Part shown: one piece after another, positions 47,321 to 57,394 of the stretch
Layout of the letters: each line of letters begins with the position of its first letter
How positions within the stretch are numbered: position 1 is the first letter of the stretch
NCBI GenBank assembly: GCA_004369085.1
Contig: ML210176.1
Span: 124,001 to 188,000, forward strand
Source of the DNA: Coprinopsis marcescibilis
Lineage: Eukaryota > Basidiomycota > Agaricomycetes > Agaricales > Psathyrellaceae
DNA: 64,000 bases
Reading direction: 5' to 3'
Position numbers and translations under genes: made by a program
Notes under the pieces: generated by a model
Databases searched by the model: none
The model's input: the letters and a program-made list of their open reading frames with translations, nothing else
Told to the model about the DNA's origin: nothing

Positions 47321-48481
47321 TGTGGCGTTAAAATCGTGTCGAACGTGGTGTTTTGGGTTTGGACGATGTCGATTCACAGTAGTAGAAGGAATATAAAGAC
47401 AAAAAGGGCTGAGAATGGGGTAGAACGCTTTGGTAAACGAATAGGCTGGGCCACCGTCAATATCTTTCGGCGGTTACCTCTTTGTGTACATCTGTTGATC
47501 GTGAACCATTTGTCACACAGGTCACGGCCATCCAACAATTATTTCACTAGAACAGCATCCTACGATTATCACCGTCCAATGCAATACAATCCCACACAGT
47601 AAATTAATCGGACATGAGGCTTCGAGGAGGTATTCGTATTCTCCTGCTATCTTCCGAAAGCCAGGCAGTGGCCTTCTCCGAAGAATCCGCTGATACCATC
47701 ATTGCGTGCACTGGCCTATCCCTTTCTCTGCGTTTCGAATTCAACTGCCCACTCGAGAGGAATACGAACTTTTACTGTTCCAAGGCGTCACGGCCAAAGA
47801 GCGGTCCAAAGAAACTGACATCTGCCACTGGCACCTGCGGAACGGTACTAGTAGCAATTGCACTGGCAGCTCTGGGGCAAGGATCCTGAGGTACTCTCAA
47901 TGCTCAGCATGTTCCAGGCCCGTACAGCCAACGTGCACATTGCAGTTGAGATTCGATTAAGAGCAAAAGAAGGCCAAGAAACGTGTTTACGGTGCGTTTC
48001 GTTTGATATTGATCTAATCGCAAAACCCCTGCACCTCAAGTCCGATTGATCCACTAGCATAACGCGTGTATGGAATGTTTTCCCAATCAAGTATGGTCAA
48101 GTCAGTCACGGACGACAATGGTCCAAGAGGCTGTAAACAACACGATGTCAAGCTTTCAAGCCCCGGTCCCATTCCCCCAACCTGAATACAGCGGCTTCGG
48201 GCGTCATCCCTTCGACAAAGATCACAAACCATCCTCTCCACGGTAGATCGCCGAGAACAAGATATAACATCGTACCTTATCGATTGTCTTAAGAACCTCA
48301 TTCCGGGCCTATCTCGGTCAAATGAATGGTGGCAAACGTCCAATCGGTATTAAATCATCACCCCCAACGTTAATCTATTCTCTATCGGGGAAGGTCGATT
48401 TCATATCTCAGTTTACAATCGACAGGCCAAAAAGATCGTTTCCTTTGCTCACCTATGGAGTAGTCTGTCTATGCATCGAGG
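47321..48481. other. Spacer with unresolved open frames
   Basis: The first part is the transportin promoter. From 47614 to 48049 all three plus frames contain protein-like pieces (for example TREEYELLLFQGVTAKERSK and MLSMFQARTANVHIAVEIRL), but I could not find splice sites joining them into one product. Either a small spliced gene or a decayed one. The right end is the 3' region of the FSH1 gene. Confidence 0.4.
47614..48049 (+). other. Possible unresolved small gene
   Basis: An ATG at 47614 opens 91 codons (MRLRGGIRILLLSSESQAVA...). Overlapping frames at 47706-47960 and 47858-48049 continue with more protein-like composition. A frame change near 47750 and another near 47860 would be needed to join them. 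No intron with good consensus does this. No family recognised. Listed so that transcript data can decide. Confidence 0.25.
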
Positions 48482-49839
48482 TCACAACTTGAGAGTAGCA
48501 GGAGTCAACGAACCACTCCCGGTCGCAGCATACTCAGGCTGGGGGGTCACAGTCCCAGAATAACTAGACACAGGCGTCACCGCCCCAGCCTCCGGAGACC
48601 GATGGTCCCCACTGGGATTAGCCAAATACGCCGCCAAAAACTTCCTCCATGGACCCTTGCTCGGGACAAAATGACCTAAAAAAAGAGTTTCTCTAGTTAC
48701 TCTGGAGAAAAGCAGTTGGAACGTATGAACAGACCTCCCAGATGCTCCTCCACCCGCTTGGTATGCGAAACCTCCAACAGTTTATGCGAGCGTTCCTCCA
48801 CAACCACAACATCCGTCTTGCCAATAACGTGCAAAGTCGGCGTGTTGAACCCTTTCTCCCAAAGCGGGTCACAGAAAGGATCTTCTACTTTGAATCCTGA
48901 CACAGCGACACAGAATTCACTGATTGGTAGAGGCATCATCTTCAGTTGAGAAGTCAAGGCAATTATACTTTGAAGAAACGTACAACGGTGGGTGGGGTGG
49001 TTTCCCATCAACCAAAAACGGGGGGTAGACCTCTGGATTCTCGAGCTATAGTGTACACAGACAGTCAACACCCGCCAGACGGAAACGATGGACGAACCAC
49101 TCACCAAAGCAGCAACTACAGCCGCAAAGGCTGCACCCTGACTGAAACAATCCTCAATTAATTCCCCCTCCTAGGAACGCGTCATATCGACCCACCTAAA
49201 CCCAAATACGCCCTATAACGCCAACCAAGAGAACAGAAACTCCCGTCAGCTAGTACAACCGACCTCAGCAAAACGGAAACTCACATCAAACTTCCGCTTC
49301 AACAACGCCTCCTTCACAACCATAATGCTCTCTTCCAAGCCATACGCTGCCGTCCGCTCAAGGTTCGGCTTCCACCACGCACGCGGCGTAAGACTAGGAT
49401 CGCTCTCTACAGCGATGCTTGCTTCGTTCGCCTGCACCTCTGCCCGCAATCCAAGCTCCTCCAACCGCGTAGAATTAAATACGAGGTCGGCTGGCTGCAA
49501 GATATGCGGCGCGTCGATGAACACTAGAAATAGCAGCTGGTGTTAGACAGAAGCAAAGGCCAGTACATATGAGGTCTGCAAGTGCTCACCAAACTCGACG
49601 TTCTTGCATTCCTTCCTCAACGCTCCTATCTACAAACCTCGTCAACTCCCAAGGACTGCAAATAGCTCTTTAAAGCTTCAGGATGAAAGAGAAACACCCA
49701 CCCGTTTGCTGAAGATGACAGCATTCTGGGAATACCTGCCACAAATTACACGGCCAAGATGGTGAGCATCTATTTGACGTATACGAAACTAGTTGGCCTA
49801 GGACTCGACTCACCCATGCAATACCAATACAGTCTTCAT
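48482..49839 (-). CDS. FSH1-family serine hydrolase
   Basis: Nine minus-strand exons (49814-49839, 49702-49735, 49590-49629, 49285-49523, 49196-49212, 49105-49141, 48984-49045, 48735-48919, 48482-48675) give 277 residues. An alpha/beta hydrolase of the FSH1/OVCA2 type: KTVLVLHGYSQNAVIFSKR (oxyanion-loop start), FIDAPHILQPAD, nucleophile elbow GFSQG with Ser119, HVIGKTDVVV with Asp188, and GGHFVPS with His215. So the catalytic triad is complete. The C-terminal 50 residues are Ser/Pro/Thr-rich and extra to the family. Exon 5 is only 17 nt (GVFGFS), ending just at the catalytic Ser codon. The frame stays open upstream of 49839 but without an ATG. Substrate unknown; likely a cytosolic esterase or thioesterase. 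Confidence 0.9.
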
Positions 49840-50740
49840 CCCGGTCCGATTTATAAAGGGTTTCGTAGTAGGGGTGTATATGCAAGCGGAAGTTCGAAAT
49901 CCTTTCAAGCCAGATAAAGTCGCTCTAAGCTGACTAGACCGAGTAGATGGTGATGCACTGTCTCCGAGCCCGCTCTGCCCGTATAGTGGTCGGAGAACCG
50001 TACGAACGCGTGCACCCAGCCGATGCAAACTTAACAAGCAAGCTCCCAGCGTTATCGCAAGCCCTATGACTATGCTGTAGGAGGGTCCAGATCAAGATGC
50101 AGGGAAAGGTGGTGGTGGTATCGAAACAACGAGCGCCTCCTCAATTGATCCCAACTATGTAAACTCGGTTCGGGTCAAATAAATACCCGATCAATGCACA
50201 AAATTATAACCTCGACACCGGCAATGTCATACATAGGTTCACGGTGTCAACAGGGACTCCGGCTCAGAAACACGCTCAAACGAGTGGGCTGGCATTGTTG
50301 TAAACCTCACAGTCCTCAAAAAACGTGCCTTTGTACTCTCGGCAGGCTCAACTGCCTTCAAGTTCCTAGGACATTGGCTCCATCGATGTCATCGTCTCTT
50401 CCTTCGGCTGTGTCGCATTTTTGACGTTGAGCCGTCCATGGCCAGCTTCGAACTGACAAGTGACAGGGAAACCGAGGTGGACATGGGTTTCGATACACCA
50501 CTGAATCGTTCGTCCCTATTCCCTGTCCTTATGTGGCCTTATCCCCTACGCGAATCAAGCACTACCATCACCCCTAGCAACATTGAGACGAGACCCAGTC
50601 CCATGCCTGGGAGACTCTTTCTCTGTTCGTTGAAAAAGTGGTGGTTGAAAGAAGTTTGTATATTTGTAGCAACAGGGTACTTCGTATTGTGTTATCTGCA
50701 ATGTCAATTCGAAACGTGCTTTCGCGTCTAGGCAGCGATT
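49840..50740. other. Spacer between FSH1 gene and SET gene B
   Basis: Upstream region of the FSH1-type gene and 3' region of SET gene B. Open frames at 50194-50424 and 50438-50731 have no recognisable domain. Nothing else seen. Confidence 0.45.
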
Positions 50741-51992
50741 TTAATCGGAAGGTCCGAAGAGCGAGTCCATGAAGAGGTCTTCCTCCTCCTCTTCAACCAC
50801 CCGCCGCTGTTTCGCTAAATAAAAAAGTTACCGATTCCACAAACAGCGCAAAACGAGGGAGGAACTGACCTTGGCTCTCTCGAAACTTGCGCCTCGCACC
50901 CCATTTCGGGAAATTCCCAACCGGGTTTTCAAGGTACCTTTCAAGCTCTGCCGCAAGTTCAGGATCCCCAACAGCCACCAGCTGTCTCGTACGTTCAGCA
51001 TAGACCCTAAACTGGTCTTCGTCCCCAAGTTCCGCATAGCACCGCATGATCTCCTCCAAGAACAGAGGCAAGAGCGCGTCCAGCCCTTCTTTCTCTATCA
51101 GCGGGATCACAGCGAGGTGAGATTCGATAACAAAGGTATCGGGGAGACACAGATCCATGCTCCATTTACGGTAGGACGGGTGCGTGTTGACGTACGTCCC
51201 GAGAAACGCTCGCGCCGCGTCCGATTTTTCCTGCGCCTCGGGATCGGCGAACGTACACCACTTGCAATCACACGTGAACTTGTAGTCGCCCTCTAGTTTT
51301 ACGAGACGGGTGGAACGCGGTTGCAGAAGGTCCGTGTAGTTTTTCGTGATCTCTTCCCCTGCCGCGATGGAGCGCAGGGCGTAGAGCCGTGCGCTGAGGT
51401 TTGGGAGAAACCACTTGTAGGACGCGTTGGGGCCGCATGCGTGGTTGCAGCGGTTGATTTTTGGGCATACGCCGCCGTAGTGCTTTGCGTGCGGTTTCGA
51501 GAGGTGTGGGTCGGATTCCGAGTCGGAGGGAAAGTGGAAGCCGAGTGTGAGGGCGTTGGTCCGCGCGACGCCTTCGACTATGCTTGGGCACTCGTCCTTG
51601 CTCCTGCAATTCGCCATCGTCTCCATCTCTGCGTATGTGCTCTCCGTGATGCCTTGGCCTAGCCTTTCGTAGCTCTCGTAGCTCGAAGAGTCTTCGAGTG
51701 GGAGTGCGGGGAGGATGAAGATGGGGTGTTCGAGCTTGATCAGGGTGCCTGGCAGGATCGGGCGGCTCGCGAACATCGCGTATCCCCTGTCCTCCGTTTT
51801 ACGTACGACGAAGGGCTCGTCGATGGGTGGTGGGAGTGCATTGGGCAGTGGGTTGGGCAGAAGCGGTATCATCGATGGGTGGAGGAGGGCTGGTATTTCT
51901 GTTGGTGCGGTGTTGGGCAGGGTGGGGGACAGGGTGATTGTGTGGTGCACGTAGGGACTTGGGACTGGTGATACGCATTTTGGTGAAGGCAT
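50741..51992 (-). CDS. SET-domain protein B
   Basis: Minus-strand exons 50870-51992 and 50741-50814 (55-nt intron) give 398 residues. Paralogue of SET protein A at 15819-17131; about four of five residues agree along the whole length. The SET domain starts TEDRGYAMFASRPILPGTLI and contains NRCNHACGPNASYKW, EEITKNYTDLL and FTCDCKWC. The last exon encodes KQRRVVEEEEEDLFMDSLFG and ends PSD. The core N-H-x-C-x-P-N and the following Y-T-D are present, so catalysis is plausible: lysine methylation of an unknown protein. Differences from A are scattered substitutions and a few small indels (an extra SYE near residue 107). Upstream about 160 bases also resemble the A promoter. Confidence 0.85.
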
Positions 51993-52446
51993 ACTATCAT
52001 TGTCTTTTTAGTTGGAGGGAATTTGGGTTGGGGTTATTGTGGTTGTGGTCGTGGAAGATGCTGGTGGTAGATCCCAAATTTAGCTGCGAGCTGCAGTGCC
52101 ACCGTCGGAAAAAAATTCGGTCCACCGGAGGTTCGGCATGCTGATCATCGTAGGGCAGAGACCAGAGACCCAATAGAACTTATCAGAGAGAAAGCATGTA
52201 GATATTATTACAACGAGCAGATATTATCATTATAACAAGCAGATATTATGGTAACGCACGGCCATTCACCGTCCACCACCTCCAGTTAACCCCCAACTCG
52301 ATGGGAGACTCTACCGGTGGGGATCCTCGGGACTCGACCGTGCTACCAGCGTCCAAACACACGAAACCCATCGTCGTGCAAAGGCCCAATCTTGCATTTC
52401 CATTCGCACCCACCGCCGACCGCAACACAAGCAAGTGAGGAACAAT
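51993..52446. other. SET gene B promoter and 3' region of the carrier gene
   Basis: The part to about 52160 resembles the SET A promoter. Bases 52200-52250 hold three copies of agatattat spaced about 20 bases apart. Confidence 0.55.
52200..52250. repeat. Short AT-rich direct repeat, three units
   Basis: Units built on agatattatxa...acaagc recur about every 20 bases in the 3' region of the carrier gene. Confidence 0.6.
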
Positions 52447-53695
52447 TTACTCCGAGTGCAAATCGTCCTCGTTGATTCTCGGCTGCACCTGCTCAATGAG
52501 GGTGCTCACGCGTTCATAGACAGCGAACACGATAGCCTGGCCAGGTGCTACACGGAGCACACGGGGCGTGATACCCTTGTAGAAGGACTTCACACCCTCG
52601 TGTTTCCACATATCAGCAGCAATGGCGGTGATACGTTGGAATGCTGATTGGCCGGGGACGGCAGTAGCCTTTTGCAGACCTGAAAAGCAAAGGGGCATTC
52701 ATTGGCGGGGAACGGTAAGAAGTAAGAGGAATGCGCGTACGAGTCTTGATGGTATCGATTGGTGCATTTGAGAATGGACCCATGGCACCAGAGATGAGAC
52801 CAATCAACATGTGTTGGTACGAAGGAAGTTCAATCAAGTCTGGTTGCAGTTTTTGCGCAAACTTTTTGATTTCCTGGTAGGCAGTGAAGTTGGCACCTGT
52901 CGATAATTCCCAATGTAAGCGGAGGAACGGAAAGCGAGAAAATGTAAACAAAAATACGAACCCTGGTTGGTTGCTTGACGCAAAGCGGTCAAAGATACGC
53001 CACGGTAGAGAGTGGCGAAACCTTCTTCCCTGACAATGGTATAAACGGCGTGGGCTGCATTGCGGTATCTCGGAGCTTCCAGGGGGTCGGCCAAAGAGTG
53101 TTGTTGCGCTTGCAATCGGATTTTCACGACCTCCATAGGTGTTACCACCGCGACGGCTTCAGTGACACCAGCACCCAAACCAGCTGTTGCGAAAAGTCGA
53201 TAAATGACGCAAAACTTAGTAAGATAGGGAACTACGGACCAATGAAGATTCCTCCAACACTAGTCTTCCCAGTCTCCTTGTTGGCGAGGTAACCCTTGTA
53301 AGCCTCGAAACTGGCGAAGCGAATGGCCATCTTGGGCACAATGCCCGACAAAACGGCACCAAGACCCTTGTAAAGTGCAAGGGGTGTTTCGCGTTTCACG
53401 ATGTAGGCACCGGTCGCGAAGAAGCCACGAGCTTTCGTCTGGTGGGATGGATTTAGAATTCAACTGACTCAGAGTGACGAGAGACATACCCCTGGTGCTC
53501 GTCCAGACTTTGAGAGCTGCATGCGAACCTTGATGGTGTCTAGGGGCTGGCATACGAGCTAGAGGGCTTGTATGAGCCTCTGTGTGTAGACGTAAGTGGA
53601 GCGGGTCTACTCACGGCTTCACAAGCCCCAGCAAGGCCTCCAGCCGTAATGTGAGTGGCGAACCCAACGGGCTTCTTGTTACCGGATCTTGACAT
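52447..53695 (-). CDS. SFC1: Mitochondrial succinate/fumarate carrier
   Basis: Six minus-strand exons (53615-53695, 53490-53558, 53240-53438, 52962-53183, 52741-52896, 52447-52679; introns 51-65 nt) give 319 residues. A mitochondrial carrier with three repeats, each with its signature: QPLDTIKVRMQ, TPMEVVKIRLQAQ and APIDTIKTRLQ. Segments GLGAVLSGIVPKMAIRF, GVSLTALRQATNQGANFT, GLISGAMGPFSNAPIDTIKT and YKGITPRVLRVAPGQAI follow yeast SFC1 (ACR1) closely. SFC1 exchanges succinate for fumarate across the inner membrane, needed for growth on acetate or ethanol. A tricarboxylate carrier is the main alternative, but the ATNQG and SNAP contexts favour SFC1. Confidence 0.93.
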
Positions 53696-55442
53696 TGTTG
53701 AAGTATCGCCTGGAGGTTGCGGGGAAGAGAAAGATTGCGGAGAGTGGGGAAGCTAATGAAGACGCTGAAAGTCGTCGAGGATTAAAGGTTTCCGAGCTGG
53801 ATCTCTCTCTCCGTCAATGCTAAGCCAAAGCGGAGAGTCGCAAGTGGAGTAAGATTTACTGTTACCGGGCAGCTTTAGAATTATCATGTGAATCAAGAAT
53901 AGCTGACCGGTGAGCCGTTCCCGCTAAGGCGCTTCCACTTGGACCCGCTGTGACGTTCCGCAATTTAGCCGAAGCCTGTAACGGCTTGAACCTGGCGGAC
54001 TCTGGCGAAATTCGGCTATGGTCCGTGAGGGAGGCATAGAAAATGTTTCATTGGTTGAAACAAGGACTGCGATGGTGAAAGTTTGTTGAAAGACTGTGTG
54101 ATAGAGCCTTTGACCAGAATAGGGCTGCTTGGGGAAATACGCTTGGCGTGATCGGCCGTGGCTAAAGTTATGGCTCCGGCCGGATCAACGCTTTCCCTCC
54201 GGTTTGGGCCGATTCCAGCCGATCCCCCGTCTTGAGCAAGTTCGGATTTGTCGGCTCGGGACCAAATTCTGTTGCGCAGAGGAAAACGGGAGGAAAAGGG
54301 TCGATGCTCGAGCACTTGGTCCATGAAATGACTGGGTTGACATGTATTGAGGACCTGTCGCCCAAGCGCTACTGGCCGAACCAATATCCGTTGGAGACCA
54401 AAGGACCAATCTTTCACGTTTTACCGGAGGTGAAATCAGCCTGAATTTGCGCGCTTGCCACAGCACCAGCCATGATACAAGTTGAATGGAGCGTGAATAA
54501 GCTTTCTTTTCATCGTGATTGCAGGTCCGGGGTTTGCATGGATATCGAATCTCGTGGGTGTTCGTTCGTGAGCGACTGGGGGCTTGTGACAGGAGCAAGT
54601 TCTCCAGAGATGCCATCTCATTACATCACTTGGAAGTTCTAAGGGATGTTAGCCAGGCACCGTTGTCCAAGCCATCGATTGATACCAATGTAGACCAATG
54701 TACATAGGACCACCTTGTCGCCGCTACTTGCCTCAAAGGCTCAGAACTGATTGTTCCAAGATAGGCAAACCTTGCTTGCCAAACATCTTGGCGGTGAAGA
54801 GACCTCGTGCTCTTGCCTAAAAGCATACGACGAAGAAACTCAAAATCCGGAGAAAAAAAGGGATATCGCCTCGTGGTTCCGACTTGCAACCAGAAAGACT
54901 TGAGGAAAACATGCTGTTGAAGCGATCACCGTTGCCAAGGCCCGTAATTTCGCGTAATCTCGCTTCAAAAGGAGATACGAAAGGCGATAAGGCATGAAAT
55001 ATTCGTTGTGCAATGCGAGACCCTGCAATCTGAGACATGCTCTGACATGTTTCAGTCAACAAGAAGAGATCGGAGGCCGATTTGGAAGGCGATCAAAGGA
55101 TTTGGAACCCTCCGAAACGTATATAAAGGAAGCGTCTGCAGCACTGGCTACTTCCTCTTTTCTTCTGCACTCTTGTCAGGAACAGTTCTATCCTCCCCCT
55201 ACTTTTGCAACAGTAACTCAAAGTGATGCCAATAGCCATTGTGCACATCCTTTGAGGTATCAGTTGCACTTTTTAAGTGGGCACAAAGACAACAGGAGGT
55301 TACAGTGCTCTTGAACCTGATCATTAGCAGTCTCCCAAATACAATAACTACATGACATCTAATTCCAGGGCCTTGCTCAAATAAGATCTTCTACGTGCGC
55401 AAAACACATATTGCAGGTCACAGGCTTTGCCAATCATCAGAC
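53696..55442. other. Divergent spacer
   Basis: About 1.75 kb between the carrier (minus) and the homeodomain-like gene (plus). Overlapping open frames around 54016-54616 occur on both strands without domains or splice partners. No RNA gene or repeat supported. Confidence 0.45.
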
Positions 55443-56839
55443 ATGGACACAGTTGCCTCCACATCCCCTGCGCATCTTGCTTCACCACCACAACCACCAC
55501 CGCCCAGCTTTTCGGCCAGTACTTCGACTGCGGCGGATCACCAGGCGCCTTTGCAAAAGAACCACCACAGGAATCGCATCAATAAAACTGGTGCACACAT
55601 TTTGAACGGTGAGACTACATGCGCGATGTTAGCTTCTGTCTTGCAGTCCCACTTACTTCCTGGTTTTCAGAATGGGTGAAGGAACATGGCCTAAATCCAA
55701 ACAGCAAGGAGCGGAATGAATTGGTTTATCACGTTCAAGTCAGTGTTGTTGTTTTCCATGATCATGAATAATGGGTGCTGACAGCATTCGAAACATTTCA
55801 GGCAGCCGGAAATGACTTTTGGGCCTTTGATAATTGTGGGAGGTGGTTTGCGTATAAACGAAGGTCCATACAGCAAAAGCAGCGGCGCGAAGCGCAGGCA
55901 GTGAACGCTGACAAGCCCAACGAGTCCGCTTTGGCGCCCGTACATCAAGATTCACCCCCACCGACACCCATTCCCAAGGAAAGCACGCCTCAGCCGATGT
56001 ACCCCGCCTCCCAAAAGTTCGCGTGGCCTATACAGGAGCAGATGCCAACCACCTACACACCAAGAAGTCGAGATCGCAACGGTCCACTGCGCACCACGCT
56101 TACAGCAGGTGAATGTCAAGCTCTACGAGCACTGGCAGCTGCAGCCGACGAAATCAGCGACGGGTTTATAGCCACCTGTGCCTGGCTGTTCCACCTCGAA
56201 AGAAATGTGGTCGTCTCTTTTCTACGTGATACCTGTTCAAAGGCGCAGGAACAAAGCACGCAGGCTCCCGAAGCGGCTAATGGCACCACAGAATCCGGGA
56301 GCTGCCCGCCAGGATCATCATTCCCCCAGCACCCTTCCGAGCCACTGAGGATCCAAACCCCAGCCTATCGTTTGCCTACTCCAGCCGAAACCGTAACAGG
56401 CTCTCCGCGGCTCTCACCAACATCCCACCGTGTGGCAAACGACATGTCATCGAACTCGGCGTCTCAACCGCGTCCGTCAACGACAACGATCTCGCCCGTA
56501 ATACCGCTCGCCAATCCGCAGACACAACTACAAACGCCTATTTCCCCTCACTTCCCAGGTTCAACCTGGACGCAGCAGAAACCGTTGGCGAACACCCAGT
56601 TGCCACCGACACCGACTCCAGAAGTCGAGGTTAAGCAAGAGAGTGGCTGGCCCAGAATGCCAGAACCAGAAGTGGATCCTATAGCCGCCGCGATTATGCA
56701 GGGCATTCGCGACGCAGTAGCGACTGTTCCCCAGAAATATAGCTCCGCACAGACCCCACGGTCACTTGCAGAGTTTGACGCGCTTTGGGATACGTTTCAA
56801 CCAAAACTTGCGAACCTAGCCGCGGTCCTCAAACAGTGA
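55443..56839 (+). CDS. Homeodomain-like putative transcription factor
   Basis: Exons 55443-55608, 55671-55738 and 55802-56839 (introns 62 and 63 nt) give 423 residues. After a Pro/Ser-rich N-terminus, residues about 43-100 look like a divergent homeodomain: NRINKTGAHILNEWVKEHGL, then PNSKERNELVYHV, and a third helix ending CGRWFAYKRR. That is comparable to the W-F-x-N-x-R recognition helix. A second predicted helical segment (TAGECQALRALAAAADEISD, FIATCAWLFHL) follows, then a long Pro/Thr/Gln-rich region typical of activation or disordered tails. Predicted nuclear DNA-binding regulator. The homeodomain call rests on pattern only. It is not next to a pheromone-receptor or second HD gene, so it does not look like a mating-type locus. 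Confidence 0.68.
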
Positions 56840-57394
56840 CCGTCTCGTAACCATAACGACTACCGTACGAATCGTGCGGGGCTGGTTGTTCATTTCGCCC
56901 CTCTTCGCGTGGATTTGTTTATCCTCTTTCAATTATACCGCGTAGCATCACGGCCTACCATCATCCTCTACGCTTTCGTTGCTTTCACTTGCTTCTGTTT
57001 AACTTTCACGCTTTGCTTCTGCCGATTCATTTCCATTTCATGATTTTTATCTTCTTCCGCCTGGAATCACGATTCATTCAACAGTTTCCTTTCAATTCCA
57101 CGTCACGACAACACGTATCATATGCATTAATCATTCTAGTACTACACACATACTGCATCTATCATTAACCGAACGGAGTACACGCGGAGAGGGTATCATA
57201 TATTATTCCTGTGTCATGGCATGGTGAAAGAGGGTGTCTCACAAAGTACAGGTAAAACAGTATAACAACAACAAGAAAAACCATGCGGCAAGAAACGAAG
57301 AGTGGATTCAACAACAAGAAAATGATGTGATATGTATGTTTCGCTGTCCATTACATTACATTACAGAAAATGAAAAAAGGTGGGGAAGCAGGGT
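56840..57394. other. Convergent spacer
   Basis: Pyrimidine-rich 3' UTR of the homeodomain-like gene and A-rich 3' UTR of SWR1. No gene seen. Confidence 0.55.

Noticed and set aside
47614..47700. MRLRGG start resembling the ubiquitin C-terminal LRGG
   Set aside because: Only six residues at the wrong end of a frame; no ubiquitin fold follows.
49810..50037. Arg-rich N-terminal extension of the FSH1 protein resembling a mitochondrial presequence
   Set aside because: The open frame has no ATG upstream of 49839 (it begins at TTG), so translation of the extension is unlikely.
54016..54616. Overlapping open frames on both strands
   Set aside because: No domain, no splice partners and equal openness of opposing frames, as expected by chance in GC-rich spacer.
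55443..56839. Homeodomain-like gene as part of a mating-type locus
   Set aside because: No second divergently transcribed homeodomain gene, no mitochondrial intermediate peptidase gene and no pheromone receptor nearby.
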